Source: Branchiostoma floridae (lineage: Eukaryota; Chordata; Leptocardii; Amphioxiformes; Branchiostomatidae). From it: a DNA stretch of 62,000 nucleotides. The DNA is taken from the NCBI RefSeq assembly GCF_000003815.2, contig NC_049982.1, positions 18,006,246 through 18,068,245 of the forward strand. The letters run 5' to 3'. The translations under genes and the position numbers were made by a program. Position 1 is the first letter of the stretch. Every line of letters starts with the position of its first letter. A model generated the notes under the pieces. The model searched no databases. It saw nothing but the letters and a program-made list of their open reading frames with translations, and was not told the origin of the DNA. Positions 1 through 12,700 of the stretch are shown here, one piece after another.

Positions 1-794
1 GTGGCCTCTGTTGTGGTTGGCTGGGTTGTTGTAGAAACTGTTGTTTGTTCTGTCGTGGTTGGCTGGGTTGTTGTAGAAACTGTTGTAGTTGGTGTGGTGG
101 TTGGTCTTGTTGTTGTAGGAACAGGTGTAACACACTTTTCACTACCACATTTCACCCTGATCTGATAGTCCTCACAAACTTGACCCTTGCCAGGAAGCTG
201 GCTGGCATAGCAGACCAGACCAGTGGCCTGGTCACAGCTCACACCCTCTGGAAGGGACATCTGAGTACCTTCCATCCCTGCAACTGAGCACTCAATGTCC
301 ATGGGTGCCTCACAGAATTCATAGATGTCCCTAAGGTTGTCATAGGTCTCATTCTGGTTAGGGTTACCTCCACTGGGCTCATCTTTGTTCATCCAGTCTG
401 ACCATTCACACATCTCCTCCACATGCTCACATGGGGTTGTGGAAATGATTGTCGTGGAAACAGTGGTGGATTCTGTAGTGGTAGGCTGGGTTGTCGTGGA
501 AACAGTGGTGGATTCTGTAGTGGTGGGCTGGGTTGTCGTGGAAATAGTGGTGGATTCTGTAGTGGTAGGCTGGGTTGTCGTGGAAACAGTGGTGGATTCT
601 GTAGTGATTGTTGTTAATGGTCTCTCCGTGGTCACTGTGGTTGTTGTTGTTGGTACCTCTGTTGTCACGGTTGTTGTTGTTTTACATGTGTCAGGCACAT
701 GACAGCACTGGAACCTCACCTCATAGTCCATGCAGGCTCCAACATTAGTCAAGCTAGCATCACAGTACAGGCCTGAGTCCACCTCACATGTCAC
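1..794 (-). CDS. Mucin exon 39: rest of CysD 6, PTS, CysD 7, runs off the window
   Basis: Starts [19 protein letters not shown] after acceptor tttcctgttcag and ends CysD 6 at CCHVPDTC (684). A PTS segment follows, then a type-B CysD at 431-132 and more PTS to base 1. CysD 7 reads KCGSEKC where the other type-B copies read KCCSEKC, because of one base at 146. Confidence 0.9.
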   Translation of the reverse strand, partial: MTCEVDSGLYCDASLTNVGACMDYEVRFQCCHVPDTCKTTTTVTTEVPTTTTTVTTERPLTTITTESTTVSTTTQPTTTESTTISTTTQPTTTESTTVSTTTQPTTTESTTVSTTIISTTPCEHVEEMCEWSDWMNKDEPSGGNPNQNETYDNLRDIYEFCEAPMDIECSVAGMEGTQMSLPEGVSCDQATGLVCYASQLPGKGQVCEDYQIRVKCGSEKCVTPVPTTTRPTTTPTTTVSTTTQPTTTEQTTVSTTTQPTTTEA

Positions 795-3700
795 CTGAAC
801 AGGAAAAAAACACATCAATCCTTAGCAGACAGGACAGATAGGTTACAACACATTGACATCTGGCATGGATGTAATGTTGATAACAAACAAAGCATATGGC
901 AAATTAATAAAGACTTACAAACATTTTTTTATCAAGAAAAACAGCAAAAGAAGATTTCTGTCTAGTCCTTACCCCAGGCTGATGGTGATCAATGAAGTCT
1001 AGGCTGGGGTTTTCAGCATATCGACACTCGATGCCCATTGGTGTTTCACAGAAGCTGAATCTACTGTGAAGGTTCTCCAATGTCTCCACATCATTCAGCT
1101 GCATATCTGTGCTGGGATTGTAGGAGTTCATCCAGTCTGTCCAGTTGCAAACGTACCCACAGGATGTTGGGGTGGTTGACTGGACTGTCGTGGAAACAGT
1201 GGTGGATTCTGTAGTGGGTGGTTGGGTTGGTGAGGGGGAACCAGTTGGAGTCATAACTGTTGTACTTGAAGAAGTTGTTTCTGTAGTGGTGGGCTGGGTT
1301 GTTGTAGAAACTATTGTTGTCTCTGTCGTGGTTGGCACTGTTGTTGCAGAAACTGTTGTTGTCTCTGTCGTGGTTGGCTGGGTTGTTGTAGAAACTGTTG
1401 TAGTTGGTGTGGTGGTTGGTCTTGTTGTTGTAGGAACAGGTGTAACACACTTTTCACTACAACATTTCACCCTGATCTGATAGTCCTCACAAACTTGACC
1501 CTTGCCAGGAAGCTGGCTGGCATAACAGACCAGACCAGTGGCCTGGTCACAGCTCACACCCTCTGGAAGGGACATCTGAGTACCTTCCATCCCTGCAACT
1601 GAGCACTCAATGTCCATGGGTGCCTCACAGAATTCATAGGTGTCCCTAAGGTTGTCATAGGTCTCATTCTGGTTAGGGTTACCACCACTGGGCTCATCTT
1701 TGTTCATCCAGTCTGACCATTCACACATCTCCTCCACATGTTCACATGGGGTTGTGGTAATGATTGTCGTGGAAACAGTGGTTGATTCTGTAGTGGTAGG
1801 CTTGGTTGTTGTGGAAACAGGTGGTGGATTCTGAAGTAGTTGGCGGTACTCTGTGGAACAGTAGTTGTTTCTGTAGTGGTGGGCTGAGTTGTAGAAACTG
1901 TTGTTGTCTCTGTGGTAGTCGGCTGGGTTGTTGTAGAAACTGTTGTAGTTGGTGTGGTGGTTGGTCTTGTTGTTGTAGGAACAGGTGTTAACACACTTTT
2001 CACTACAACATTTCACCCTGATCTGATAGTCCTCACATACTTGACCCTTGCCAGGAAGCTGGCTGGCATAACAGACCAGACCAGTGGCCTGGTCACAGCT
2101 CACACCCTCTGGAAGGGACATCTGAGTACCTTCCATCCCTGCAACTGAGCACTCAATGTCCATGGGTTCCTCACAGAATTCATAGATGTCCCTAAGGTTG
2201 TCATAGGTCTCATTCTGGTTAGGGTTACCATCACTGGGCTCATCTTTGTTCATCCAGTCTGACCATTCACACATCTCCTCCACATGTTCACACGGGGTTG
2301 TGGTAACAATGGATTCTGTAGTGGTGGGCTGGGTTGTTGTGGAAACAGTACTAGTGGTGGATTCTGTAGTGGTAGGCTCGGTTGTTGTGGAAACAGTGGT
2401 GGATTCTGTAGTAGTGGGCGGGTACTCTGTGGGAGTGGGAGTGACGCATTCTTCCCAGCAGCATTTCACACGGATTTCATAGTCATAGCAAACTCCAAAG
2501 AAGCCAGAGATCTGGCTTGCATCACAGTACAGTCCACTGTTTATATCACACATTACACCTTCTTGAGCTATGGACTCAAATGGGGTATTCATTGGTATTC
2601 CACTAATGCCACACTGTATGTCCATAGGAGTGTCACAGAAGTCATAGGTGTCCCTCAAGTTGGCATAGGTCTCATTCTGGCTGGGACTATTAGGATTGGG
2701 ATATTCCTTGTTCATCCAGTCTGACCATTGACACATCTCTTGGACATGTTCACATGGGGTGGTAGAAACTATTGTTGTGGTAGTTTCTGTAGTGGTGGGC
2801 TGGGTTGTGGAAATAGTGGTGGATTCTGTAGTGGTTGACTGGGTTGTTGTAGAAACAGTACTAGTGGTGGATTCTGTAGTGGTGGGCTGGCTTGTCGTAG
2901 AAACAGTGGTGGATTCTGTAGTGGTGGGCTGGCTTGTCGTAGAAACAGTGGTGGATTCTGTAGTGGTGGGCTGGCTTGTCGTGGAAACAGTGGTGGATTC
3001 TGTAGTGGGTGGTTGGGTTGGTGATGGAGAACCAGTTGGAGTCATAACTGTTGTACTTGAAGTTGTCTCTGTGGTAGTAGGCTGGGTTGTTGTGGAAACA
3101 GTAGTTGTTTCTGTAGTGGTGGGCTGAGTTGTAGAAACTGTTGTTGTCTCTGTGGTAGTCGGCTGGGTTGTTGTAGAAACTGTTGTAGTTGGTGTGGTGG
3201 TTGGTCTTGTTGTTGTAGGAACAGGTGTAACACACTTTTCACTACAACATTTCACCCTGATCTGATAGTCCTCACATACTTGACCCTTGCCAGGAAGCTG
3301 GCTGGCATAACAGACCAGACCAGTGGCCTGGTCACAGCTCACACCCTCTGGAAGGGACATCTGAGTACCTTCCATCCCTGCAACTGAGCACTCAATGTCC
3401 ATGGGTTCCTCACAGAATTCATAGATGTCCCTAAGGTTGTCATAGGTCTCATTCTGGTTAGGGTTACCATCACTGGGCTCATCTTTGTTCATCCAGTCTG
3501 ACCATTCACACATCTCCTCCACATGTTCACACGGGGTTGTGGTAACAATGGATTCTGTAGTGGTGGGCTGGGTTGTTGTGGAAACAGTACTAGTGGTGGA
3601 TTCTGTAGTGGTAGGCTCGGTTGTTGTGGAAACAGTGGTGGATTCTGTAGTAGTGGGCGGGTACTCTGTGGAAGTAGGTGTGACACATTCTTCCCAGCAG

Positions 3701-6700
3701 CATTTCACACGGATTTCATAGTCATAGCAAACTCCAAAGAAGCCAGGAATCTGGCTTGCATCACAGTACAGTCCACTGTTTATATCACAGATAACACCTT
3801 GTTGAGCCATGGACTCAAATGGGGTATTCATTGGCATTCCACTGATGCTACACTGTATGTCCATAGGTGTGTCACAGAAGTCATAGGTGTCCCTCAAGTT
3901 GGCATAGGTCTCATTCTGGCTAGGACTGTTAGGATTGGGATATTCCTTGTTCATCCACTCTTTCCATTCACACATCTCTTGGACATGTTCACATGGGGTG
4001 GTAGAAACTATTGTTGTGGTAGTTTCTGTAGTGGTGGGCTGGGTTGTGGAAATAGTGGTGGATTCTGTGGTGGTTGACTGGGTTGTTGTAGAAACAGTAC
4101 TAGTGGTAGATTCTGTAGTGGTGGGCTGGCTTGTTGTGGTAATAGGTGGTACAGTGCCTCCACAAGAACAGCAGTACAAGCGGACCTGTAGGTATACCAA
4201 TCTCATATTGATTTCTTCTTCTATTTACAAGTTGTACATGTATCATGTATTCTCAATTCTTTTAACAGGACGACACAGTATTTGGATGATGGTGTGAGAC
4301 TTCACAAATACATTGTATACTACTGGTGTGAGAGATATAATTACATGGTGCAAGACCCTCACAGATATACAACTGAGTGAGACCCTTACAGCTGTAAGAC
4401 CATTATGGATACAATACTCATGCCATACCCTTACAGATGTACTAAATGATATGAAACCCTTAATGATACATTACACATGGGGGATAGATAAGTCTAGTTC
4501 AGTGTTATATACGTGCGATAGATAAGTCTAGTTCAGTGTAATATACCTTCTGCACGAGGGGCAGGCACATAGTATTTACATGTACAATGTATATGACATA
4601 CTTCCTATGCTATAGATAGTGGTGGTATTGACACACAGATATACCTCATAATCAAGGCAGAAAGGATTTTCCTGTAGTTCTGCAAGACAGAGGAAGCCTT
4701 GGTCCACATCACAGGTTACCTCCTGGTCGACTTGCTCCACGGGAATGAGCCGCAAGTTGTCAGGGTTGTGCGAGGAGGTGCGGCACTCGATCATGCTGAA
4801 ATCAAAACAATCTCCACGTCATCAGAGTCGGTCATGACCACCAATTGCAACTTGTTTAAAGAAAAGTCTGGGACTACCCTGAAAGAGCTGGTTGACTTTC
4901 ACTTTGGATTTATGAAGACATACATTTGCAGATATGGGTTAAGTGTTGAGATGGTCTGTGTTGATCCTTACCTTGGATGCATGCAGATGTTACTCCCAGC
5001 TTGCAGGAGATGTGCAAGTGTCTCATTGTCTGCTGTCCTCTGTACCCTAGGAAGATCTGAGTTGATCCAGCTGGTCCAATAGCAGACTTCAGCGTGCTCA
5101 CAAGGCGTGGTCACCTCAGGAGTGGTTGTGGAGAATGTAGTTGTACTCTGTATTGTTGTGGCTTCTGTGGTGGTTTGGACTGGAGGAGATGGGGACCCTG
5201 TTGGAGTAACCTCTGTAGTTGGGGCAGCTGTAGTGGTCTTCCCTCCACCTTCACCCCTGGTGGTGGTGGGCATTGGCGTGGTCTCTGATGCTGTTGTGAC
5301 TTCCTACATAGTTTAAAGAGCAGAGAGTTATATCAAAAGTAATAACCACAATCTGCAGGTCCTGTGGTATAGAAACTTCAGAGAGTAAAAAGTCTCAATG
5401 TAGAGGGGAGGCACAAGGTCGCGAGGAGCCCCAAGCGTCGGTTTCGCGACCAGTTAAAGCAGCGTTCCCGCCAGGCATACGTCTTTACGTCTTTGGACGC
5501 ATTTTTTTCTGGAAAGACGCACTCAGCTCGGCTGAATGCGTCCATAAAAAAATCTGTAAGAAAGGCTGACTTGTACCACCAGTGTACAAAATGTATCTGG
5601 AATCTTTTTAAAAATCTGTCTTTATAAGAACTAATCCTACCTTTACAATTTATACTTCAATTGTTCACTTTCCGGTCGTCCCATGGGGCGGAGCGCGGCA
5701 CGTTTTACAACTAGCGGACCCATGTGCGACACACCCAGCCACGCGCCAGTCTGAGCTGTCCGTTGCGCAATATAATTATTTGTAGTCCGTGAAGTAACGT
5801 TACATCTGACAGCCAGCATTCTGTAACAGTGGAAGAAATCTTATGCAGATTTTATATTCTGATTTTAACATGATACTTACTTGTCCTCATTTTCATGTAT
5901 TTGTTAAAGATTTGTGGTTAATACTAGTATTGAACAAACAAACTGTTCTGCGCGAGTGTTGCACATCTCAACAAAAGTTCTCACGCTGTGGGCAATTGAT
6001 TGGCAGTCGGTTTCTTTGACAACAGGCCGCCAGCGCCAAGCAGTCTAGATTGGCCATCAGGTCCAAATCCAATCATCTTAATAACCAATCAGCGGTTGAT
6101 AAATGTAATGATGTACTCTGTCATTGGTCACCGGAGAATATACAAAAGTTACCGAGTATTAGCGCACGTGACGTTGTTTTGTGGTATTGGTAGCCGCCCG
6201 TGTCGTCTGGCAAGTTTCTTCCCTAGCTGCTAACAATTTACTATTAAAGTTTCCCCATTTATCCAAGTTAAAAAAGCGGTGCGCGGTAAATAAGTGAAGA
6301 ATCCAAAACTATACACTTTATTTCTTATTTCCAAAATTTCTTTTGTTTCAAAAAGACAAAATTTGTGGCAGAAAAGGGGCCGCAATATTGTTGTCAAGCG
6401 TCGATCGAGTCGGCTGTGCACTGGCGTTGGCCTCCGTGGCACATGGCGCGGCACGCCCCCCTCCCAAGACGGACCGTCGATCGCAGCGCCCAGCACGTTG
6501 GAACGTCTTTCTGGCTACTAGTTCAAGGCTACCCCGGCACTGATCACTGCCAAAGAGGCAACAGATCGTCCTCCTTCGAGTAATGTATAACGTTCTTGGT
6601 CTATTTAAAAATAAATCCAGCCAAAGATTTCACGCCGAAAACGGGGTTACCTGAGGTCGCAGGAAACAAACGCACGCTCGTGGAAAATGACGACACGGCC

Positions 6701-9700
6701 TTGTAAAACCCCACCGATTCGTGAGTGTGATGTCGTCGTTATTTTATCGTCTCGGAAAACTATTTGATGAGGGAGGGCGCAACATCGATCGCACGAGGTC
6801 GACATTTTTTATTCAATGACGGAAGAAATTGGCAAAATTTTTCCATGGGCTGACGAACTGGCTAGAGCCCTGTTGCGAAGCATAAAAAATCCAAAAATTT
6901 TCGTGTCCGGAGAAATTATACCCGGGCCAGATCACGGACGGCTGATTCCCCGTGCTATAGTGTATTTTTTTAGAAAGGGCGGTTGTCGATTACTGAATTA
7001 CGGGAGTAAAAGAGGCAACCGACATCCAATCTCAAGCGCATGATTTTAATCTCAAATTGCGGGAAATTGTGTTTTAGAGGGTTTGAAAATCCAAATTTTC
7101 CCGGGGGAGCATGCCCCCGGACCCCCCTAGAATGCGAGCGCCTGCGGCGCTCGTCTCGCGCCTCCGGCGCTCAATACCCCCCTCAGAAATATTTGGACGC
7201 ATACTTTCAAGAACCTGGCGGGAACGCTGAGTTAAAGGCTACCCTCCTTCGTTGTGACATTGACCACACTAATTGGGAGACTCTCGCGGAGAACCGGTCA
7301 GAGTGGAGACGCACCATAACGCAGGGGACTGATCACATGGAGCAGCTACGACGCTCCGAAGCCGAGACAAAAAGACAACAACGCAAAGAGAGACTACTAC
7401 TTCCTCGCTCCCCACCCACTCTGCCCTGCACAAAGTGTCCCAGACTGTTCCACACTGCCTGAGCAGCCACTTCAGACACCGCCACCAACAATCAACAAAT
7501 GAGACTGGATGGACATGAACTAATGCTCGGTCACGAGCTGACGCCGATGATGAGAGGGGAGGTTACATTTCTATTTATGTGCCTTATTGAAGCAGAACAT
7601 CATGCATTATCAAATTGCTTTGATCTTAAGGTGGGAAAAATTAAGAATTTTTGTCACCTTTTGGGAGGACCATGCTATACATTTTTGTTTTCATAATTTG
7701 AGGTACTGAAAATAACCAAATTATGTAAATAAGTTACATAGTGTCCATTACATACACATGTAGTGTAAGAATGTCATTATGTAAAAATTGTAAGTAATAA
7801 GAAATTTGTCAGTGTTCTGTGCATGGTGGTTGCCCTTCTGCTTAAAACAACAATTACCAAAGTAGTTGTTGCGATTGACTCTGTTGTTGTCGGCAGCAGT
7901 GTGGTTGACACAGTTGTTGGAATGAAGGCTGTAGTGGTTGGCAGTGGTGTAGTTGTTGTGACTGGGCAGTCCATGGGTGGGATACACTTGCCGTTGTACA
8001 GGACTGTTCCATTCTGGGGAGAGAGAAACAGGTTACATGTAGGTCAGAAAAACACTCTCAGACTGTATCTTGTAACAATTGATAATAAAAGTACATTATC
8101 ATCTATGTGGCAGTACAGGTTACTAGTGTACCTGCATGATGTCCATACTATCGATCTAATGTTACCAGTATAAAAATACCTAGAAAATGTCTCCCAGATG
8201 TTTGTTTAAGAACGTTGTCTGTTGAAATTTTCAGCAGTTCTCCTCTACACTACTAATGACAAGTGATTCTGACTTACTGGGCATTTAGGATGGCATCCCT
8301 CCATACACTGCAGATCACAGCTGGATGGATGGGGGTCCTCACAGGTTGCTGGACAGGATGTTCCACAAGGATCATAGTGCCACTCACACTTCTCTGGGTC
8401 CCAGTTATAGTCTTCACACTGGGTGGCTACAGAAACAACAAAAGTTAGTCATTTGTATCAGAGTGCTGTCATTCTAGTTGATAGTTTGAGTCATCATGAG
8501 AAATCTTTTGATGTTTGCAGAGAATACTTCCTGTTTAACATTCCTCTTTCCAAATATACTAGTAAATCATATGATTAATGTGTATGTACCAGTTTGATGT
8601 ATTCATGAGTAATGAGTGAGGATAGGGCTGAACTTACGACAGAGTTCGTGTGTCCTCCACCTGATGTGGACGTCCTGAGTGTTACACATGTCTCCATACG
8701 CAGCCACTGCTGTACAGAAACACTCACAGTCTCCCCCACTGTCACAGCTGCAGGAGTCCTGCACACATGCCTGGTAGTACGGCTCAGGGTCAACCTGGAG
8801 TGGGAGGGGGGCAGACCAGGTCACAGCGGGTACAACACTTCTATTATGTGGGCTAATTCTATCATTTTCGCAATAAGGATGTTGAAATTGCTCATCATAG
8901 CATTGAATCAGATGTATAAACTCTGCATGTTACATGTAAACTATTGCTTTCCTTTCCTTTCAAATTGACTTTGTTTCTTGAAATCATTGATTCATCTATT
9001 TTGAGAACTATATACTTTTATTAGACTATCTAGTCCTACCTTGTAGTGGCAGGGGCTGAAGGTGTCAGATAGGATGATGTTACACTGCCGACGGGCCCAG
9101 GCTTCACGGTGAGGATGCAGCGCACAGTAGTCAGATAGTGGAGCCTCAACATCAGGACAGGACTGGAGGAGAACACAACAGAACCACATTATAGATTCAT
9201 TGACTCAAGCAAAATGACAGGCATTTGACAGGCAACTATTGGCATTCTGATCAACTACCAGCAACACAACATGAATGGATCATAGTACTTACACTGGACA
9301 CCTTCCAGCTGTTAGCAAAGTCCTGAACTGTGGTGGCTCTGTCCAACTCAGGCGTGTTGAAGTCATTTATCTGGTTTCCATCAAAGTTTCCACACATGCC
9401 GCACACACGGCCGCGGTGGTTGGGCCACACCTTGATGTAGAGACGTGTGGCATTGTCCCAGTACAGGTCTATACCATTCTCCACCTTGATAATGGTGAAG
9501 AATCCACTTCTGTAGATGTTGAACCTAAGAAAAGAGTAGGAACAAGTAGATTAAAGCAATCTTTATATCAATTACACAGATTACCAAGTCAACTGGGTTT
9601 ATGAACACCTCTATAATTAGAAATCCCTTTCTTTATTTTGGGAATTATTGTTAATAGGAACACCCTTTGAGACAGATCATTCTTAGTTGCTCTCTCTATC

Positions 9701-12700
9701 ATAATATAGACATAAGATAGGCTGTTGAATAATCCTGAAAGTCAGTCCCTGAGTGATTGGTTGTTTGACACACTCATTGTAACCATTACATTTACTGGTA
9801 AAAAAAAAATGTTATTGGGGTGAAAGTTCAATTTGCTAGCCGTGTTATGATCACAAATAGTTTGGTCATTGGTATATTATTACTGTGATGACTGACTGAA
9901 GACTGACTCTTCGCTATATGACCTACCACATTGTATCAAGTGTGTAGAATAAATGACATACTTGTAGGATGTATAGGCGACCTCTGACCCCGGGATGGGT
10001 CCAACATGGACATCCTTCCCATGCTCGAGGTGGATCTGTAGCTGCTGGAGGGTAACTGTGACTGTACGGGCGCACACGTTACCTGACAGACCATTACAGG
10101 CCGTCTTCTCTGCATGGATACGGAAGCTTCCAGTCTGGTTGTAGCAATAATCCTGGGGAGAAACATAAATGGGAACATTTAAGCACAGAATTCCTGACAA
10201 GGTACCTTAATGCACATTTCCTGCCCAGGTGCAGCAATGCACTGCATTTGTACTAGTAAAGGTTTTAAGAGTTCTGTAGAGTCCTAACAACTTCAGAGAG
10301 AAGCTGATATCAAGAACTTTTGTTTAAAGCCAGTGTTGATTCTGCACATATTGGTATTCTGCACACCACGTACCTGGGCAATGATGTACTTGCAGGTTCC
10401 TTCAAACTCGTAGCTGTGACCATCAAAGGTGGTGTAGTGGGAGTTTCCAAACATGCTGCACTGAGCTGCACATTCTTTGGTGGTGCAAGACCAGACACCT
10501 TGGCTACAGGTGCTGTATCAAGGTAGCAAAGTAGAGTTATAAACTATCCTGTGGTGGGTAACCAGGTTTACACGTTATGTGAAGGTAAAAAACGTCAAGA
10601 ACAGAGAATATATGAATTGTACTTCAGGTTTGTGTACCATACAATAGTAAAGTATCATGACTTAAGGCTGTCCAGAGTTGAGATCAGAAATTAGTGTTGC
10701 AGGCAGAAAGGATCTTAAGGTTGGAAGGCTAAAGGTTTAGGACTGACAGCATGCATAGATATAAAGAATTATTTTAGATATACGTTCCAAAATAATGGTA
10801 ACTACTTAATGGTAATAACTTGGTAAGAATTGAGAATAAGAGTTTCATAATATTAAATATATAGAGAACAACTTACAATACAAGAAATGATTTCATTGAA
10901 AAATCACATATAATTCTAACACTGAAGTGGAGTCAGTGCCTACCAGGAGTTGCAGTCCACGCTGATGGTCTGGCCTGGATCATACATTTGTCCATTGTGC
11001 TCACAGCGACACTCCTCTGGCAAGACACACTCACTCCCATCCCGTACAAGTCCATGGGGACACTGGCACCCTGATGAGGACACAGAGTACGTCAAAATTC
11101 AACTTTCAGCCACAGCTGGGCTCATAGATACAAAACAAATGTACAAATCAAAAGAGCCTAGCCACCATACTGAAACTCACTGTTCATATGATATTGACAG
11201 TAACTGTTACCCAGCAAATGCTGTACAGTCTGCTTTTCACGACATGTACATGTTATGTACACCATTCTCTTAAACACTCATAGTCCACCTGACATAACCA
11301 CCTGACACACACTGATCATCTACGTGACACACTCTGATCACCCACCCGACACACACTGATCACCCACCTGACACACACTGATCACCCACCTAACACACAC
11401 TGTTCACCCACCTGACACACACTGCTCACCTACCTGACACACACTGATCACCCACCTGACACACACTGATCACCCACCTAACATACACTGTTAACCCACC
11501 AGGTGACCTGACACACACTGTTAACCCTCCTGACACACTGTTAACCCACATGACAAACAGTTCAAACTTACACACTGTGACTGTTAACCCACCTGACACA
11601 CACTGCTCGGCCAGACATTCCATGCCGATGTTTCCACATGTCTCTTCACAGGCCTTGCCCATCTGCCCAGCAGCTGCTCCCTCACAGTCGAAGTACTCCA
11701 TCCCAGAAGTACAGTTGTACTCTGCAGTAAAACATGACATGATAAATATCATATAGCACAACACATATCACAGTGACTTTGAAAATAGTGGAGGTACATT
11801 GTGTGTGCATTTGGTATGACAAACAAAAACAACATACCAAGTTAGTCAATGCAAAGGTGTAATTATGTGAGATTTAGAACAAGGAGATGAGAGCACTAAT
11901 TTAAAAACTTACCACTTGACATGATCACACGCTCCTGACAGTTCATTATGCCGTCCTCACAGAAGCTGTAGAGGAAACACAGTGAGTTACATTTATTAAG
12001 AGACCTGTCTTCATACTGCGTACCTTGAGTTAACCCTAAACAATATGCCGCATTTGAACAGACAGAAAAAAAAAACACCTGACGTGTATACAGTCTACAG
12101 AGGGAATGGCTGTCGGAAGCTATCTTTGCCATTTTTGTTCTAACGCTATATTGTTCTTTGTTGCATCTGTTTATAGCAAACTTTGACAAATAGATAAAGG
12201 CAATGTCAAATCCTTTTGCATGCAATCATCTGACAACTTCAACTTTTTTAATGTCAAATACGACATGTATGATTCATTGAAAATGGTGAATTTGAACCCT
12301 TTCACTGCATACACAGATGTCAATTTTTCTCAGAACTCTCAAACCCCATCCAAAAAGGTGCATTATCTTAGTGTTGCCCACTCACCATATGAGGTTGCCC
12401 AGCACAGTGGAAGTCTGTGTCTGATACACCTCCCCTTGGTAGAAGCACTGGCACTCCTCCTGAGGAACGCAGGCCCCACTCTCGGACTGGTACAGACCAG
12501 GTGGACAGTTGCAGCCAGCCACGCAGTCCTCCGTGCAGCCGGAGTCTGGCTCTGACAGGTACCGACAGCTGGACCTACAGGCAGAGCTGCATTCCTGCCA
12601 CACCTGCCCCACCTGGGGACACTCCTCAACTACACAGGAACAAGTACACCAAACTCAAGGTCAGAGACAGTCCCAAAGATAATGTACTTGTCTAGAAGCA

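Noticed and set aside
904-972. Extension of the 3.2-kb open frame past HHQPG
   Set aside because: A GTAAGG donor at 972 and the next exon ([11 protein letters not shown]) complete the CysD domain; the extension breaks it.
385-3721. Plus-strand Val/Gly-rich open frames opposite the mucin exons
   Set aside because: They are the antisense of ACA/ACC/ACT threonine codons; repeats in Thr codons give stop-free antisense frames. No independent motif or start context.
11285-11592. CRISPR-like array
   Set aside because: Units are directly adjacent without unique spacers, in an intron of a eukaryotic gene; it is a minisatellite.
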